In this document: positions 16,186 through 24,848 of the stretch, piece after piece
How positions within the stretch are numbered: position 1 is the stretch's first letter
Layout of the letters: each line of letters starts with the position of its first letter
Position numbers and translations under genes: made by a program
DNA from: DATARH01 sp035570495
GTDB lineage: Bacteria; Pseudomonadota; Alphaproteobacteria; ATCC43930; CGMCC-115725
Reading direction: 5' to 3'
DNA length: 64,000 bases
Assembly (NCBI GenBank): GCA_035570495.1
Contig: DATMLO010000127.1
Coordinates: forward strand, 1-64,000
The notes under the pieces: model-generated
The model's input: the letters and a program-made list of their open reading frames with translations, nothing else
Told to the model about the DNA's origin: nothing
Database searches by the model: none

Positions 16186-18086
16186 TTGCCGGCCACCAGC
16201 TTCATCTCGCGATTGGCCATGATCGGCATCGCCGTCGCCTCGACAAAGTGATTGGGCGCGACCTCGATGAGTCGCGGTGGATTGTCCGGATGGCGGCAGA
16301 ACGGCTCGGGCCAGGCCCGCGGATCGGAGGCCTTGTCCTCCATCAGCCGCTCGAAATCGAGGCGATGCGCGAGGTCCGGGGCCGGCACCGCGGCAAGAAG
16401 CGCCTGGGTGTAGGGATGCACGGGGTTGCGGAACAGCACGCCGCGGCCCGCGACCTCGACGATCCGCCCGGCACACATCACCGCGACGCGGTCGGCGATG
16501 TAATCGACCACCGCCAGATTGTGCGAAATGAATAGATAAGTGAGGCCGAGCTTTTCTTTGAGGTCGATCAGCAGGTTCAGCACCTGAGCCTGGATCGACA
16601 CGTCGAGCGCCGAGACCGGCTCGTCGCAGATCACCAGATCGGGACGCAGCGCCAGGGCGCGGGCGATGCCGATGCGCTGGCGCTGGCCACCCGAGAAACT
16701 GTGCGGGTAGCGGCGCAGGTGGCGCGGGTCGAGCCCGACGAGATTGGCCAGCTCGGAAACGATCTCCCGGCGCGAGGCGGCATTGCCGATGCCGTGAATG
16801 ACAAGCGGCTCGCCGATAATGTCGCCCACGGTCATCCGCGGGTTCAGCGAGCCGAACGGATCCTGAAAGATGAACTGCACCTTGCGGCGGAACTGCTTCA
16901 GGTCGTCGCCGTCGAGCGCCAGCACATCCCAGCTCTTGTCGCGATCGTTAAACACGACGCTGCCACTGTCAGGGCTCACCGCGCGTAACAACATCTTCGA
17001 CAGCGTGGTCTTGCCGCAGCCGCTCTCGCCGACAAGCCCGAGGCACTCGCCGCGCGCGATGTCGAGGCTCACCCCATCGACGGCGACGACACGGCCCGAC
17101 GACGCGCCGCCGAAAATGCCCGAGCGGCGCAAGCCGTAGCTTTTCTTCAAGTCGACACACTCGAGCAGCGTGGCGGCGCCGCCCTTGGGCCAGGCTTCCT
17201 TGTCGGCCATCAGATAGGGCGCGTCGCCGGCCGGTATCTCGCGGATCGGCACGAGCCGCTCGCCCGGCTCCATGTCAAAGCGTGGCACGGCGTTCAGCAA
17301 CGCCTTTAGATAGGGATGCTCGGCATGGCGGAAGATGTCGTCGAGCGTGCCCGACTCCATGACCTCGCCGTGATACATGACGACGATCTCCTCGGCGATG
17401 TTGGCGACGACGCCGAGATCATGGGTGATGAGCAGCACCGCCATATTCAATTCGTGCTGCAGCTCGACAACGAGCTTCAGAATCTGCGCCTGGATCGTGA
17501 CATCGAGCGCGGTGGTCGGCTCGTCGAGGATCAGCAGCGCCGGGCGACAGACGAGCGCCATCGCGATCATCGCCCGCTGGCGCAAGCCGCCCGACAGCTC
17601 GAACGGGTAGCTGCGCCAGGCGCGCGCCGGGTCGGGAAAGCCGACGAGGCGCAGCATGTCGATGCCCAGTTCCTGCACCTCGCCGCCGGTGCATGCGCGG
17701 TGCAGGCTCAACGCCTCGCCAACCTGGTTGCCGACCGTGTGCAGCGGCGACAAGGAACTCATCGGCTCCTGGAAGACGATCGAAATGGCGCCGCCGCGCA
17801 GCGCGCGCATCTCCGAGCCGTCGGCGGCGAGCGCCGCGAGATCGACAGGGCCATGCCCGTTGCGCGGATCGTCGAACAGGATCTGGCCGCCGGCGATCTC
17901 GCCGTTGCGCGGCAGGATACGGAGGATCGCCTGGCTGACGGTCGACTTGCCCGAGCCCGACTCGCCGACGATCGCCACGGTCGACCCACGGCCGATGCGG
18001 AACGACAGATTCTTGACGGCATCAATGTGGCCGCCCGGCGTCGCAAAGCGCACCGAGAGATCGCGGACCTGAAGCAGATCGTTCAT
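16182..18086 (-). CDS. ABC transporter ATP-binding protein with two NBDs, YejF-like
   Basis: 634-residue fused ATPase (OppD+OppF type) energising the Yej-like importer. NBD1: Walker A GESGSGKST (41-49), signature LSGGLRQR, Walker B LLILDEPTTALD. NBD2: Walker A GESGCGKTT (about 360), signature FSGGQRQR, Walker B LVICDEPVSALD. Each is followed by the oligopeptide-transporter C-terminal extension with HPYLKALL or HPYTQALL. Both sites look catalytically complete. Four-base overlap with the PH-like gene upstream and ATGA-type overlap with the binding protein downstream place it mid-operon. Confidence 0.95.
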   Translation of the reverse strand: MNDLLQVRDLSVRFATPGGHIDAVKNLSFRIGRGSTVAIVGESGSGKSTVSQAILRILPRNGEIAGGQILFDDPRNGHGPVDLAALAADGSEMRALRGGAISIVFQEPMSSLSPLHTVGNQVGEALSLHRACTGGEVQELGIDMLRLVGFPDPARAWRSYPFELSGGLRQRAMIAMALVCRPALLILDEPTTALDVTIQAQILKLVVELQHELNMAVLLITHDLGVVANIAEEIVVMYHGEVMESGTLDDIFRHAEHPYLKALLNAVPRFDMEPGERLVPIREIPAGDAPYLMADKEAWPKGGAATLLECVDLKKSYGLRRSGIFGGASSGRVVAVDGVSLDIARGECLGLVGESGCGKTTLSKMLLRAVSPDSGSVVFNDRDKSWDVLALDGDDLKQFRRKVQFIFQDPFGSLNPRMTVGDIIGEPLVIHGIGNAASRREIVSELANLVGLDPRHLRRYPHSFSGGQRQRIGIARALALRPDLVICDEPVSALDVSIQAQVLNLLIDLKEKLGLTYLFISHNLAVVDYIADRVAVMCAGRIVEVAGRGVLFRNPVHPYTQALLAAVPAPDLAHRLDFERLMEDKASDPRAWPEPFCRHPDNPPRLIEVAPNHFVEATAMPIMANREMKLVAGK

Positions 18087-18601
18087 CGCGCCCTGATCCC
18101 GAGCGCCTGGAGGTTCGCGGCGGTCGCGTCGCTGAGCGCGAGACCACGCTCCGACGCGATGTCCGCCGCCTGGCGCGCCACCTGCTCAAAGCCGTCGAGC
18201 CGGCTATCGAGGCTCATCCGGGCGCGGCCGGCGCCAAGCTGCAGCTGCATCCAGCCGCTCTTGCGGTCGCGCCGCGTCGAGTAGTAAGCGAGCTTCATGC
18301 GGTCGAGTTCGGACCAGGGAATCACCGTGTGCCGCCAGCCGCTCGTGCGCAGGCCGTTATCGTCCATTTCGAGGCTGGTGCCATGGCGCAGCGCGGTGCG
18401 AATCGCGAAGACGCCAAAGATCGCGGCGAACCCGCCCAGCACGACGGTCGCGACATCGCCGAGCGAGACGGTGGCGAGGATGAACAATGTCGGAGCGAGC
18501 CCCGCCGCGGCGCGCAGATAATCGCCAACCATCGCCGAGGCGGGATAGCTGAAGCGCGTTGCATCGGAGGGAAGCGCGCCCGTGGCGTCGAGCTGGGTCA
18601 T
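18083..18601 (-). CDS. Membrane protein with PH-like domain, unknown function
   Basis: 172-residue protein. Two adjacent hydrophobic segments (LRAAAGLAPTLFILATVSL and VATVVLGGFAAIFGVFAI) form a hairpin in the membrane. A soluble stretch follows with SLEMDDNGLRTSGWRHTVIPWSELDRMKLAYYS, the pattern of bacterial PH-like domains, where a Trp-Ser-Glu turn starts a beta strand. It overlaps both neighbours by 4 bases, so it is translated with the deacetylase-like gene and the YejF-like ATPase. Role unknown; it could help assemble or regulate the membrane complex. Confidence 0.8.
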   Translation of the reverse strand: MTQLDATGALPSDATRFSYPASAMVGDYLRAAAGLAPTLFILATVSLGDVATVVLGGFAAIFGVFAIRTALRHGTSLEMDDNGLRTSGWRHTVIPWSELDRMKLAYYSTRRDRKSGWMQLQLGAGRARMSLDSRLDGFEQVARQAADIASERGLALSDATAANLQALGIRAR

Positions 18602-19383
18602 GGCGCCAGCTCGCGGATATCGACCCAGAGCGCCGCCGCATGCGTCGCGACGACCTCACCGAGCCGGGCGAGGAAGTCCTCGGTCCGGTCGTCCATCACC
18701 AGATGGTGCGTCAAAAGTCCGACCGCGCCCAATTTATCCTGATACCGCGCGCCGTGGCGTTGCGCGCGCAACTCGCCGACCAGCCGGCCGAGCGCCGGGG
18801 CGTCGCCGACAAAGCGGCGACCCTCATGCCAATCGACGACGTCGAGATGCACATCGATGGCGGCAATTCCCCCCGTGAGCGGCGATTTGCGCGGCGCCAT
18901 CTGCGAGATCGCGACAAATCCGGCCTCCCCCAGCAGGGGTACGAAGCGCTTGGCGAAGCGGTTCCACGGCGGCACGAACACCTTAAGCGCCCGCTCACCG
19001 AACAGCGCACGCATCTGCTTGCGGCCCTCGTCGAGCTCATCGGCGACATCGACCGGATGCCGCTCGGCCGGGTACTCGCTCTTCTTGCCGGCAGTCGCGT
19101 GGTTAGCGTGGCACCAGCCATGGTGCAGCACACTGACCTGCGGATAGAAGCCGAGCGTGGCGGCAAGCTCGCGCTTCGCATCGGCCGGGATCACCGCCAG
19201 CGCAAGCGGCGCCGGGCCGGCCAGCGTCAGCAATCGGTCAAGCTGAGGGGTCGGCGCCACGGCATCATCGTCGCGCCACCAGAGCTGCGCGACCAACCCG
19301 GCTTCCTCCCAGCGATCCAGCTCCGCGACCAGATCGCCCCATTCGGCGCTGTTCGCCGCTGCGACCCGCGGCAGATAACTCAT
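18598..19383 (-). CDS. Polysaccharide-deacetylase-like protein
   Basis: 261-residue protein of the NodB/carbohydrate-esterase-4-like fold. The catalytic base and metal Asp are in LWWRDDDAV, and a His pair occurs in VLHHGWCHANH. The VFVPPWNRF motif and a late LLTHHLVMDD segment match the remaining NodB motifs. No signal peptide is seen, so it probably acts in the cytoplasm, perhaps on a lipid-linked or nucleotide-linked sugar. It overlaps the PH-like gene by 4 bases. 49 bases separate it from the glycosyltransferase upstream. Confidence 0.85.
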   Translation of the reverse strand: MSYLPRVAAANSAEWGDLVAELDRWEEAGLVAQLWWRDDDAVAPTPQLDRLLTLAGPAPLALAVIPADAKRELAATLGFYPQVSVLHHGWCHANHATAGKKSEYPAERHPVDVADELDEGRKQMRALFGERALKVFVPPWNRFAKRFVPLLGEAGFVAISQMAPRKSPLTGGIAAIDVHLDVVDWHEGRRFVGDAPALGRLVGELRAQRHGARYQDKLGAVGLLTHHLVMDDRTEDFLARLGEVVATHAAALWVDIRELAP

Positions 19384-19432
19384 CGTCCGATGATACCGCC
19401 GTCAGCGCCGGCAAAGAAGCCTTGGCGGGTGA

Positions 19433-20572
19433 TCATTTCGCGAGCAGTCCGGCGATCAGCTCCGCCGAGCGGCGCGCACCGTCGATATTCAGCGGAATGG
19501 AGGCCGGCTCGAACGATGCGGCGCGCTCGATGGCGACGGCGAGTGAGGCGGCGGAAAGCTCGCTTTCATGCAGCACTACCGCCGCGTCGCGCGCAGCCAG
19601 ACGCTCGGCGCGGATCGCCTGCTCGGTCTCGCGTTCGGCGGCAAACGGCACCAGCACGGCCCTCGCTTTCGCGGCAAGAATATCCAAGACAGTGTTGTAA
19701 CCGGCTTGGCTGACCGAGACATGACAAGATCGCAGCAGCGAAGGGAAGTCGCGGCGGAAGCGCTCGACGACAACGCCAGCGGGGGCGGCGTCACGGATCG
19801 CCTGCAACTCGGAATCGGAGGGGCCGGTGCCGGCGAGGATGCGCCAGCCTTTGTCCGCGAGACAGCCCTGCCGGCGCGCCTCGATCGCGGCGTGGAGCAG
19901 GATGCGGCCGGCTTCGCCGCCGCCGCCGACGGAGATCAGCACTTCCCCGGTAGGCGCGCCGGCCGCGGCGGGCGGCGGCGCGGGGTTCGCGACGTAGCCG
20001 GTGTAATGCAGCCGGTCGGCGATCTCCGAGGCGGCCGGGAAGGCCGCGTCGAACGGGATGAAACCGGCGTCGCCATGCACGAGCACGGCGGCAAAATCGG
20101 CGCGCACGCGAGCGGCGATCGACGCGAGCCGGTCCGGATCGGCGCGGACCGTCGGGATGTCGCGCACCGAGCAGACGACCGGCGCCCCGGCGGTCCGCGC
20201 CGCGGCGATCAGCGGGTCGAGCTCGAAACGAAAGGCGCGGCGGGCAAACGGAAAACCCTCGATGACCACGGCGTCGGGCCGCGCCGCAACAAAGGCGGCG
20301 AGCAGCGCCTCGCGGCGCGTCTCGCGCAAAGCGTCGCTGACCGGCGCGCCCGTTTCGTCGACCAGCGCGAAGGTCGCATCGCGCGAGCGGATCGGCGGAA
20401 GCTGGACGATGTCGATGCCGCGCGCACCGGTGACTTCCGGGAGCGGTGGCCCGCCCTGCACCAGGGTCACTTGGATGCCGGCATCGACCAACGCCTCGGC
20501 GATGCGCAGCGAGCGCTGCAGATGGCCGATACCGAGCAGATGCTGGACATGAAACAGGACACGCCGCGCCAT
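19433..20572 (-). CDS. Predicted glycosyltransferase, MurG-like (COG4671 type)
   Basis: 379-residue GT-B fold protein. It opens RRVLFHVQHLLGIGHLQRSLRIAEAL, the Gly-rich acceptor-binding loop of this group. The C-terminal nucleotide-sugar half has EVLISVGGGGEAGRIL and CHVSVSQAGYNTVLDILAAKARAVLVPF, typical of MurG-type donor sites. Its ATG at 20572 shares one base with the TGA of the phosphatase gene. It is paralogous to the glycosyltransferase at 23536-24762 (same opening and same AGYNT/GGYNT motif). Acceptor unknown. Confidence 0.88.
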   Translation of the reverse strand: MARRVLFHVQHLLGIGHLQRSLRIAEALVDAGIQVTLVQGGPPLPEVTGARGIDIVQLPPIRSRDATFALVDETGAPVSDALRETRREALLAAFVAARPDAVVIEGFPFARRAFRFELDPLIAAARTAGAPVVCSVRDIPTVRADPDRLASIAARVRADFAAVLVHGDAGFIPFDAAFPAASEIADRLHYTGYVANPAPPPAAAGAPTGEVLISVGGGGEAGRILLHAAIEARRQGCLADKGWRILAGTGPSDSELQAIRDAAPAGVVVERFRRDFPSLLRSCHVSVSQAGYNTVLDILAAKARAVLVPFAAERETEQAIRAERLAARDAAVVLHESELSAASLAVAIERAASFEPASIPLNIDGARRSAELIAGLLAK

Positions 20573-21144
20573 CACGCCGCCAGCGGCAGGTTGAGCCGTT
20601 CGATCGTCGGATGGCCGCCGGGGTCGAGGCGGAACAGATGCGCGGACGACCAGTCGAGGCGATGGGGCGGCTTGCCGAGCATGTTCCAGCCGGTCGCCAG
20701 CGCGAACACCGCGCGGATCACACCTTTATGGGTGACCGCAGCCGTCGGCGCCCCGGCAGCGGCGATCTCGGCGAGCAGCGGCGCGACCCGTGCCTGAATA
20801 TCGCGCGGACTTTCGCCGCCAGGCGCCCGAAAATCGAGTCCCTGCGCCTCGAGCTCGTCGATATCGGCAAAGGTCGAGCGTAGATCGCGCAGCGTAAAAC
20901 CTTCCCATTCGCCCCAGGTCATCTCGGTGAGGCGCGGGTCAGGTTGCGGCTCAACACCCAACAGCGCGGCCGTGTCGCGCGCGCGGCGCAGCGGGCTCGA
21001 CAGGAAGCGATAGCCGGCGAGCTCGGGCGGCAGACGCCAATCGGGACGCGCGGCGGGATCGAGCGGCGTGTCGCGCCGGCCCTGCAGCCGGCCCTCGCGG
21101 TTCCATACTGTCGGCATATGGCGGATGAGCGCGAGGCTCGTCAC
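20572..21144 (-). CDS. Histidine phosphatase family protein
   Basis: 190-residue phosphoglycerate-mutase-like phosphatase. The phosphorylated His lies in LALIRHMPTVWN, an RHG variant reading RHM, with RRARDTAALL, MTWGEWEG (catalytic acid) and the second His in AAVTHKGVIRAV. It may dephosphorylate a sugar phosphate or a lipid phosphate for the surrounding glycan genes, or resemble CobC. Overlaps of 4 bases and 1 base with its neighbours show it is an integral part of the operon. Confidence 0.88.
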   Translation of the reverse strand: MTSLALIRHMPTVWNREGRLQGRRDTPLDPAARPDWRLPPELAGYRFLSSPLRRARDTAALLGVEPQPDPRLTEMTWGEWEGFTLRDLRSTFADIDELEAQGLDFRAPGGESPRDIQARVAPLLAEIAAAGAPTAAVTHKGVIRAVFALATGWNMLGKPPHRLDWSSAHLFRLDPGGHPTIERLNLPLAA

Positions 21145-22247
21145 GCGGCGTGCGCCCGGTTCAGCGCCGCAATGAGGTCCGCAAGGCGCGCGGCCGCGGC
21201 CGGCAGATCGTGCTCGCGACGCACCTTGTCGCGCGCGGCCTCGCCCATCGCCGCAACGCGCGCCGGGTCCGCGAGCAGCGTGCGCAACGCAGCGGCAAAA
21301 GCGTCGGCGTCGCCCGGCGGCGCGAGCAGGCCAGAAACGCCGTGGGCGACGATGTCGCCGACCCCGCCGCTGGATCCGGCAACGACCGGCAGGCCGCTCG
21401 CCTGCGCCTCAAGCAGCGCCATGCCAAAGGCTTCGTTGATCGCCGGCCAGACGAAGATGTCGGCCTCCGCCAGGCGCTCAGCGATCTGAGGCTCGGCCAG
21501 CGCGCCGGCATAGGCGACCCGTTGCCCGAGCGGCGCCAGGGCCGCATGAACCTCGGCACGCGCCGGGCCGTCGCCGACGACATCGAGCGACCAGTCGAGA
21601 TCGGTGAGCTTCCCGAGAGCCTCGCCCAGCACACGGTAGGAGGCGAGCTTATCGCCCGGCCGCATCATCGCCACGGTAATGAGGCGGGCTGGGCCATTCG
21701 CTGTTTCACGCGACAGGCCGTAGGCACTCGCGTCCAGGAACGGCGGCAGCGTGGCGAAGCGGTCGGGGTGCGAGAGCAGCGGCAACACGCCCTCGCGGTC
21801 GGCGGTATTGAGACCGATCAACAGGTCGGCGCTACGCAACGCCGCCTCGACTGCCTGGTGGCCGATATCCCACGGGCCGCCGCCGCGCTTTGGCGCGAAC
21901 GACGCCTCGGCGACGACATAGGGGATGCCGAGCGCCGCCGACACGGCGGGCCCGAGCCAATCCGGCGCCTTGTAATAAAGGTGATAGGTGAACCACAGGC
22001 CGGGGGCGCTGTCGGGCCGCGCGCGCCAGCGGGCGATCAGTCGTTCGGCCGCCTGGCGGCCATGCGCCGCGATCTTCTTCTGACGAAACGCGCGGCCGAT
22101 CGGATCAAAGCTGCGCAGATGCGAGGCGAGAACCGGCTCGTGGCCGGCGAGCCGCAGCGCGTCGATCAGCAGACGCGCGACCCGGCGATCGCCCGAAGGC
22201 GTCTCATGGTCGGGAGGTTTCAGGGGCGCGTAGAACGCGATGCGCAT
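21141..22247 (-). CDS. Glycosyltransferase family 4-like (GT-B)
   Basis: 368-residue GT-B glycosyltransferase. It opens MRIAFYAPLKPPDHETPSGDRRVARLLI. The donor half has VVGDGPAR, AYAGALAEPQIAERLAEADIFVWPAINEAFGMALLEAQASGLPVVAG, which includes the family-4 E(x7)E motif. Downstream are GGVGDIV and LLAPPGD. The ATG at 22247 was chosen because it begins the Rossmann strand; the upstream in-frame extension is Arg-rich and lacks homology. It overlaps the phosphatase gene by 4 bases. 23 bases separate it from the next glycosyltransferase. Confidence 0.9.
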   Translation of the reverse strand: MRIAFYAPLKPPDHETPSGDRRVARLLIDALRLAGHEPVLASHLRSFDPIGRAFRQKKIAAHGRQAAERLIARWRARPDSAPGLWFTYHLYYKAPDWLGPAVSAALGIPYVVAEASFAPKRGGGPWDIGHQAVEAALRSADLLIGLNTADREGVLPLLSHPDRFATLPPFLDASAYGLSRETANGPARLITVAMMRPGDKLASYRVLGEALGKLTDLDWSLDVVGDGPARAEVHAALAPLGQRVAYAGALAEPQIAERLAEADIFVWPAINEAFGMALLEAQASGLPVVAGSSGGVGDIVAHGVSGLLAPPGDADAFAAALRTLLADPARVAAMGEAARDKVRREHDLPAAAARLADLIAALNRAHAA

Positions 22248-22270
22248 GATACGCGGCGGCCGCCCGTCTC

Positions 22271-23539
22271 TTACTCGGCGGCGCGAGCCGGGGTCGCGAG
22301 CCCCAACCCGAACCACGTCGCCAGCTCGTCAAGCGTGCGCGAGGCGGCAAAGCCGTGACGAACCCGCGTTTCCGCCGCTCCGCCGAGCGACGCGCGCAAA
22401 TCCGGATCGGCGATCAGCCGCACCAACGCCGCGGCCAGCTTTGCCGGGTCACCGGGCGGCACCAGACAGCCGGTCGCATCGTCTTCGACCAGCTCGGCGA
22501 TGCCGGGTAGCTGGGTAGCGACGCAGGCGAGATGCTGGCTCTGCGCCTCGACCAACACATTGGGTAGACCGTCGCGGTCGCCGTCCGACGCCACCTTGGC
22601 GGCGAGCACGAAGAGTTCGACCTCGCGATAGGCGGCCAGCACCTCGGGTTGCGGTCGGGCGCCACGCCACTCAATGCGGTCGGCGAGACCCAGCCGGGCC
22701 GCTTCTTCCTTGAGGCTTTTCGTCAAAGCGCCGCCGCCGATATGGACGAGCCGCCAGGCGAGCTCCCTTGGCAGCAAGGCCAGCGCCGCGAGCAGGTCGT
22801 CATAGCCCTTTTTCGGCACCGCCCGGCCGACCGAGAGCAGCACCACCGGGTTTGCCGGGTCGCTGCCATCGGCGCGCGAGGCGCGGCGCGGCGCGGGTGG
22901 GAAACGGTCGAGATCGAGTCCGTGATAGCTCAGCGCCAGCCGCTCGGGCTCGCGCGCCAGCGCGGCGAGGTGCGCGTGGCCGGAGGCGGTGCAGGTGACC
23001 GCCCAATCCGCCTCGGCGAGCTTTTCGCGCTTCTCCCAATCGGGCGTCGTCCAGATGTCCTTGGCGTGCGCCGAAAAGCTCCACGCGAGCCCCGTCATCA
23101 TTGCCGCGTAGCGCGTGACCGAGGCCGGCGTATGGAGGAAATGCGCGTGCAGCCAGTCGATGTCGGGCGGCAGCTCGGCCGCGAGCACCAGCGCCTGGCC
23201 AAAGCGGCGGATGCGGTTTGGCGTCCGGTCGCGCCACAGATCGGCGAGCCAGGCGCGCCGCGTCGCGCGATAGCCGAGCAGACGCCGCGCACGGCGCCAG
23301 CCACGCCAGACGCGCAGTGGCTCCTGATAGAGGTATTCGGGCAAATAGAGGCGCTCGGCGGCGATCTCGCGATGCACCGGATGGATCGCCTTGTCGGTCG
23401 GATGACGGAGCGAGACGATCAGAATATCGAGGCCGCGCTGCTCGAGGCCGCGTATCTCCTCGGCGATAAAGGTTTCCGACAGCCGCGGATAACCCTTAAG
23501 GACAAAAGCGACCCGCCCGCGCCCGCCGCTCGGCCTCAT
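22271..23539 (-). CDS. Glycosyltransferase family 4-like (GT-B), colanic-acid type
   Basis: 422-residue GT-B enzyme. The N-terminus has VAFVLKGYPRLSETFIAEEI, a hallmark of WcaL/exopolysaccharide transferases, then WLHAHFLHTPASVTRYAA. The donor half carries LLSVGRAVPKKGYDDLLAAL, the E(x7)E-like EVELFVLAA region, GLPNVLVEAQSQHLACVA and GCLVPPGDP. The ATG at 23539 overlaps the upstream stop as ATGA. Such enzymes act on lipid-linked oligosaccharides at the inner membrane. Sugar specificity is unknown. Confidence 0.92.
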   Translation of the reverse strand: MRPSGGRGRVAFVLKGYPRLSETFIAEEIRGLEQRGLDILIVSLRHPTDKAIHPVHREIAAERLYLPEYLYQEPLRVWRGWRRARRLLGYRATRRAWLADLWRDRTPNRIRRFGQALVLAAELPPDIDWLHAHFLHTPASVTRYAAMMTGLAWSFSAHAKDIWTTPDWEKREKLAEADWAVTCTASGHAHLAALAREPERLALSYHGLDLDRFPPAPRRASRADGSDPANPVVLLSVGRAVPKKGYDDLLAALALLPRELAWRLVHIGGGALTKSLKEEAARLGLADRIEWRGARPQPEVLAAYREVELFVLAAKVASDGDRDGLPNVLVEAQSQHLACVATQLPGIAELVEDDATGCLVPPGDPAKLAAALVRLIADPDLRASLGGAAETRVRHGFAASRTLDELATWFGLGLATPARAAE

Positions 23540-24762
23540 GCGTTGCGCCGCACCGGGGCCGGGAAACGCACGTGGCGGCCGCGATCGAGCCATTTGCGCG
23601 CCAGCTTGTTGACGTTGGGCATGCCATCAAGCAGGCCCGGCACGACCACCGCAGAAGGCGGCGCCTGCTGGGTCAGCTGCAACAGCGCAGCGCCCATGCG
23701 CACAGGATCGCGCGCATTGTCGTCGGACAGCATCGCGACGAGGCCGAGTTCGGCGGCGCGCTGGGCGCGGATGAACTGCTCGAGGCGCGGTACGGTGCGC
23801 GGCAGGATCAGCGCCGGTTTGTCGAACGACAGTATCTCGCAAAAGGTGTTGTAGCCGCCCATCGCAACGACGCCCCTGGCGCGCGCCATCAAGGCTTCGA
23901 GATGGGCGTCGAAGGTGATCGCCCGCAGCTTGGCGAGGCGTGCGGCGCGGGCGTCATAGGCGGCCTGGCGCTCGGGCAGCATGAACGGGCCATAGACGAT
24001 CAGCGCCGGCGGCAGCGGGCCGGGATCGTGCTCATAGGCGGCCAGCACCCAGTCGATGAGGTCGTCGCCATCGCCACCGCCACCTGCGGTGACCAGCAGA
24101 TAATCGCTGTCGGCAAAGTCGCCGATCTCGTGTTTCGCGGCCGTCTCGCTCAGCCGACGGCGCAGATACCCGGTGTAGACCATGCGCCGGCGCACGCTTG
24201 CCGGCAGCTCGATGCCTTCGAGCGGATCGCAAATCTGCGGCAGGCCGTAGACCCAGAGCTCGTCGTAATACTCGGCGAGCGCCGGAGCGACATTCTTGCG
24301 CTCCCACTCGGTTTCGAGCGCCATCGGCTCGTCCATCACGTCGCGCAGGCCGAGGATCATCGGCGTGCCGCGATCACGCAGCAGGTCGAGCGTCGGCCGC
24401 ACCTCGCCGCGCAGTCCCAGCGGCTCCTTGTCGACGATGAAGAGGTCGGGATCGAAGATATCGGCCGTATGATGGATGATCGAAGAGCGCATGGCCAGCG
24501 TCTCCTCGATGTCGATATGCAAGGAAAGCGACACGTATTCGCCGTTGCGCAGCTTGATTACGCCCGGAATCCGTACAAAATCCACTCGAGACCGGAAATC
24601 GAAGCTGCCGATGATCGGCGATCCCGATAGGATCAACACCGACACTGAAGAGTCTGTTTCGACAAGCGAATGGGCAATCGCACGACAACGCCGCAGATGA
24701 CCGAGACCGAAACTGTCGTGGCTATAGATCAGAACACGCTTATGGTCGCGCCGTTGGGGCAT
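23536..24762 (-). CDS. Predicted glycosyltransferase, MurG-like (COG4671 type)
   Basis: 408-residue GT-B-like protein and first gene of the eleven-gene minus-strand operon. It opens RVLIYSHDSFGLGHLRRCRAIAHSL, with a Gly-His acceptor loop like its paralogue at 19433. The donor half has LLVTAGGGGDGDDLIDWVL and ARGVVAMGGYNTFCEILSFDKPALILP. It faces the ABC exporter gene across an 86-bp divergent intergenic region, so both units may share regulation. Processive or single-sugar transfer cannot be decided. Confidence 0.88.
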   Translation of the reverse strand: MPQRRDHKRVLIYSHDSFGLGHLRRCRAIAHSLVETDSSVSVLILSGSPIIGSFDFRSRVDFVRIPGVIKLRNGEYVSLSLHIDIEETLAMRSSIIHHTADIFDPDLFIVDKEPLGLRGEVRPTLDLLRDRGTPMILGLRDVMDEPMALETEWERKNVAPALAEYYDELWVYGLPQICDPLEGIELPASVRRRMVYTGYLRRRLSETAAKHEIGDFADSDYLLVTAGGGGDGDDLIDWVLAAYEHDPGPLPPALIVYGPFMLPERQAAYDARAARLAKLRAITFDAHLEALMARARGVVAMGGYNTFCEILSFDKPALILPRTVPRLEQFIRAQRAAELGLVAMLSDDNARDPVRMGAALLQLTQQAPPSAVVVPGLLDGMPNVNKLARKWLDRGRHVRFPAPVRRNA

Positions 24763-24848
24763 ACGGCGTCTCCTTTGCTGTCGACCGAGCGCACTATTAC
24801 ACTGGCGTATAGTTCAGACGAAACGTTCTTTTTCGGCGAGGCTTGGCG
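24763..24848. promoter_or_regulatory. Divergent intergenic region between the glycan operon and the ABC exporter
   Basis: 86 bases between two divergent start codons; promoters for both transcription units must lie here or inside the genes. A TATAGT hexamer at 24808-24813 is a possible plus-strand -10 box about 36 bases before the exporter ATG, but no convincing -35 box is seen at normal spacing. The region is visibly less GC-rich than the flanks. Confidence 0.35.

Noticed and set aside
19433..24762. MurG or other named peptidoglycan glycosyltransferase
   Set aside because: The MurG-like proteins share fold and Gly-rich loops only; no mur or dcw genes are nearby and the openings match the uncharacterised COG4671 type.
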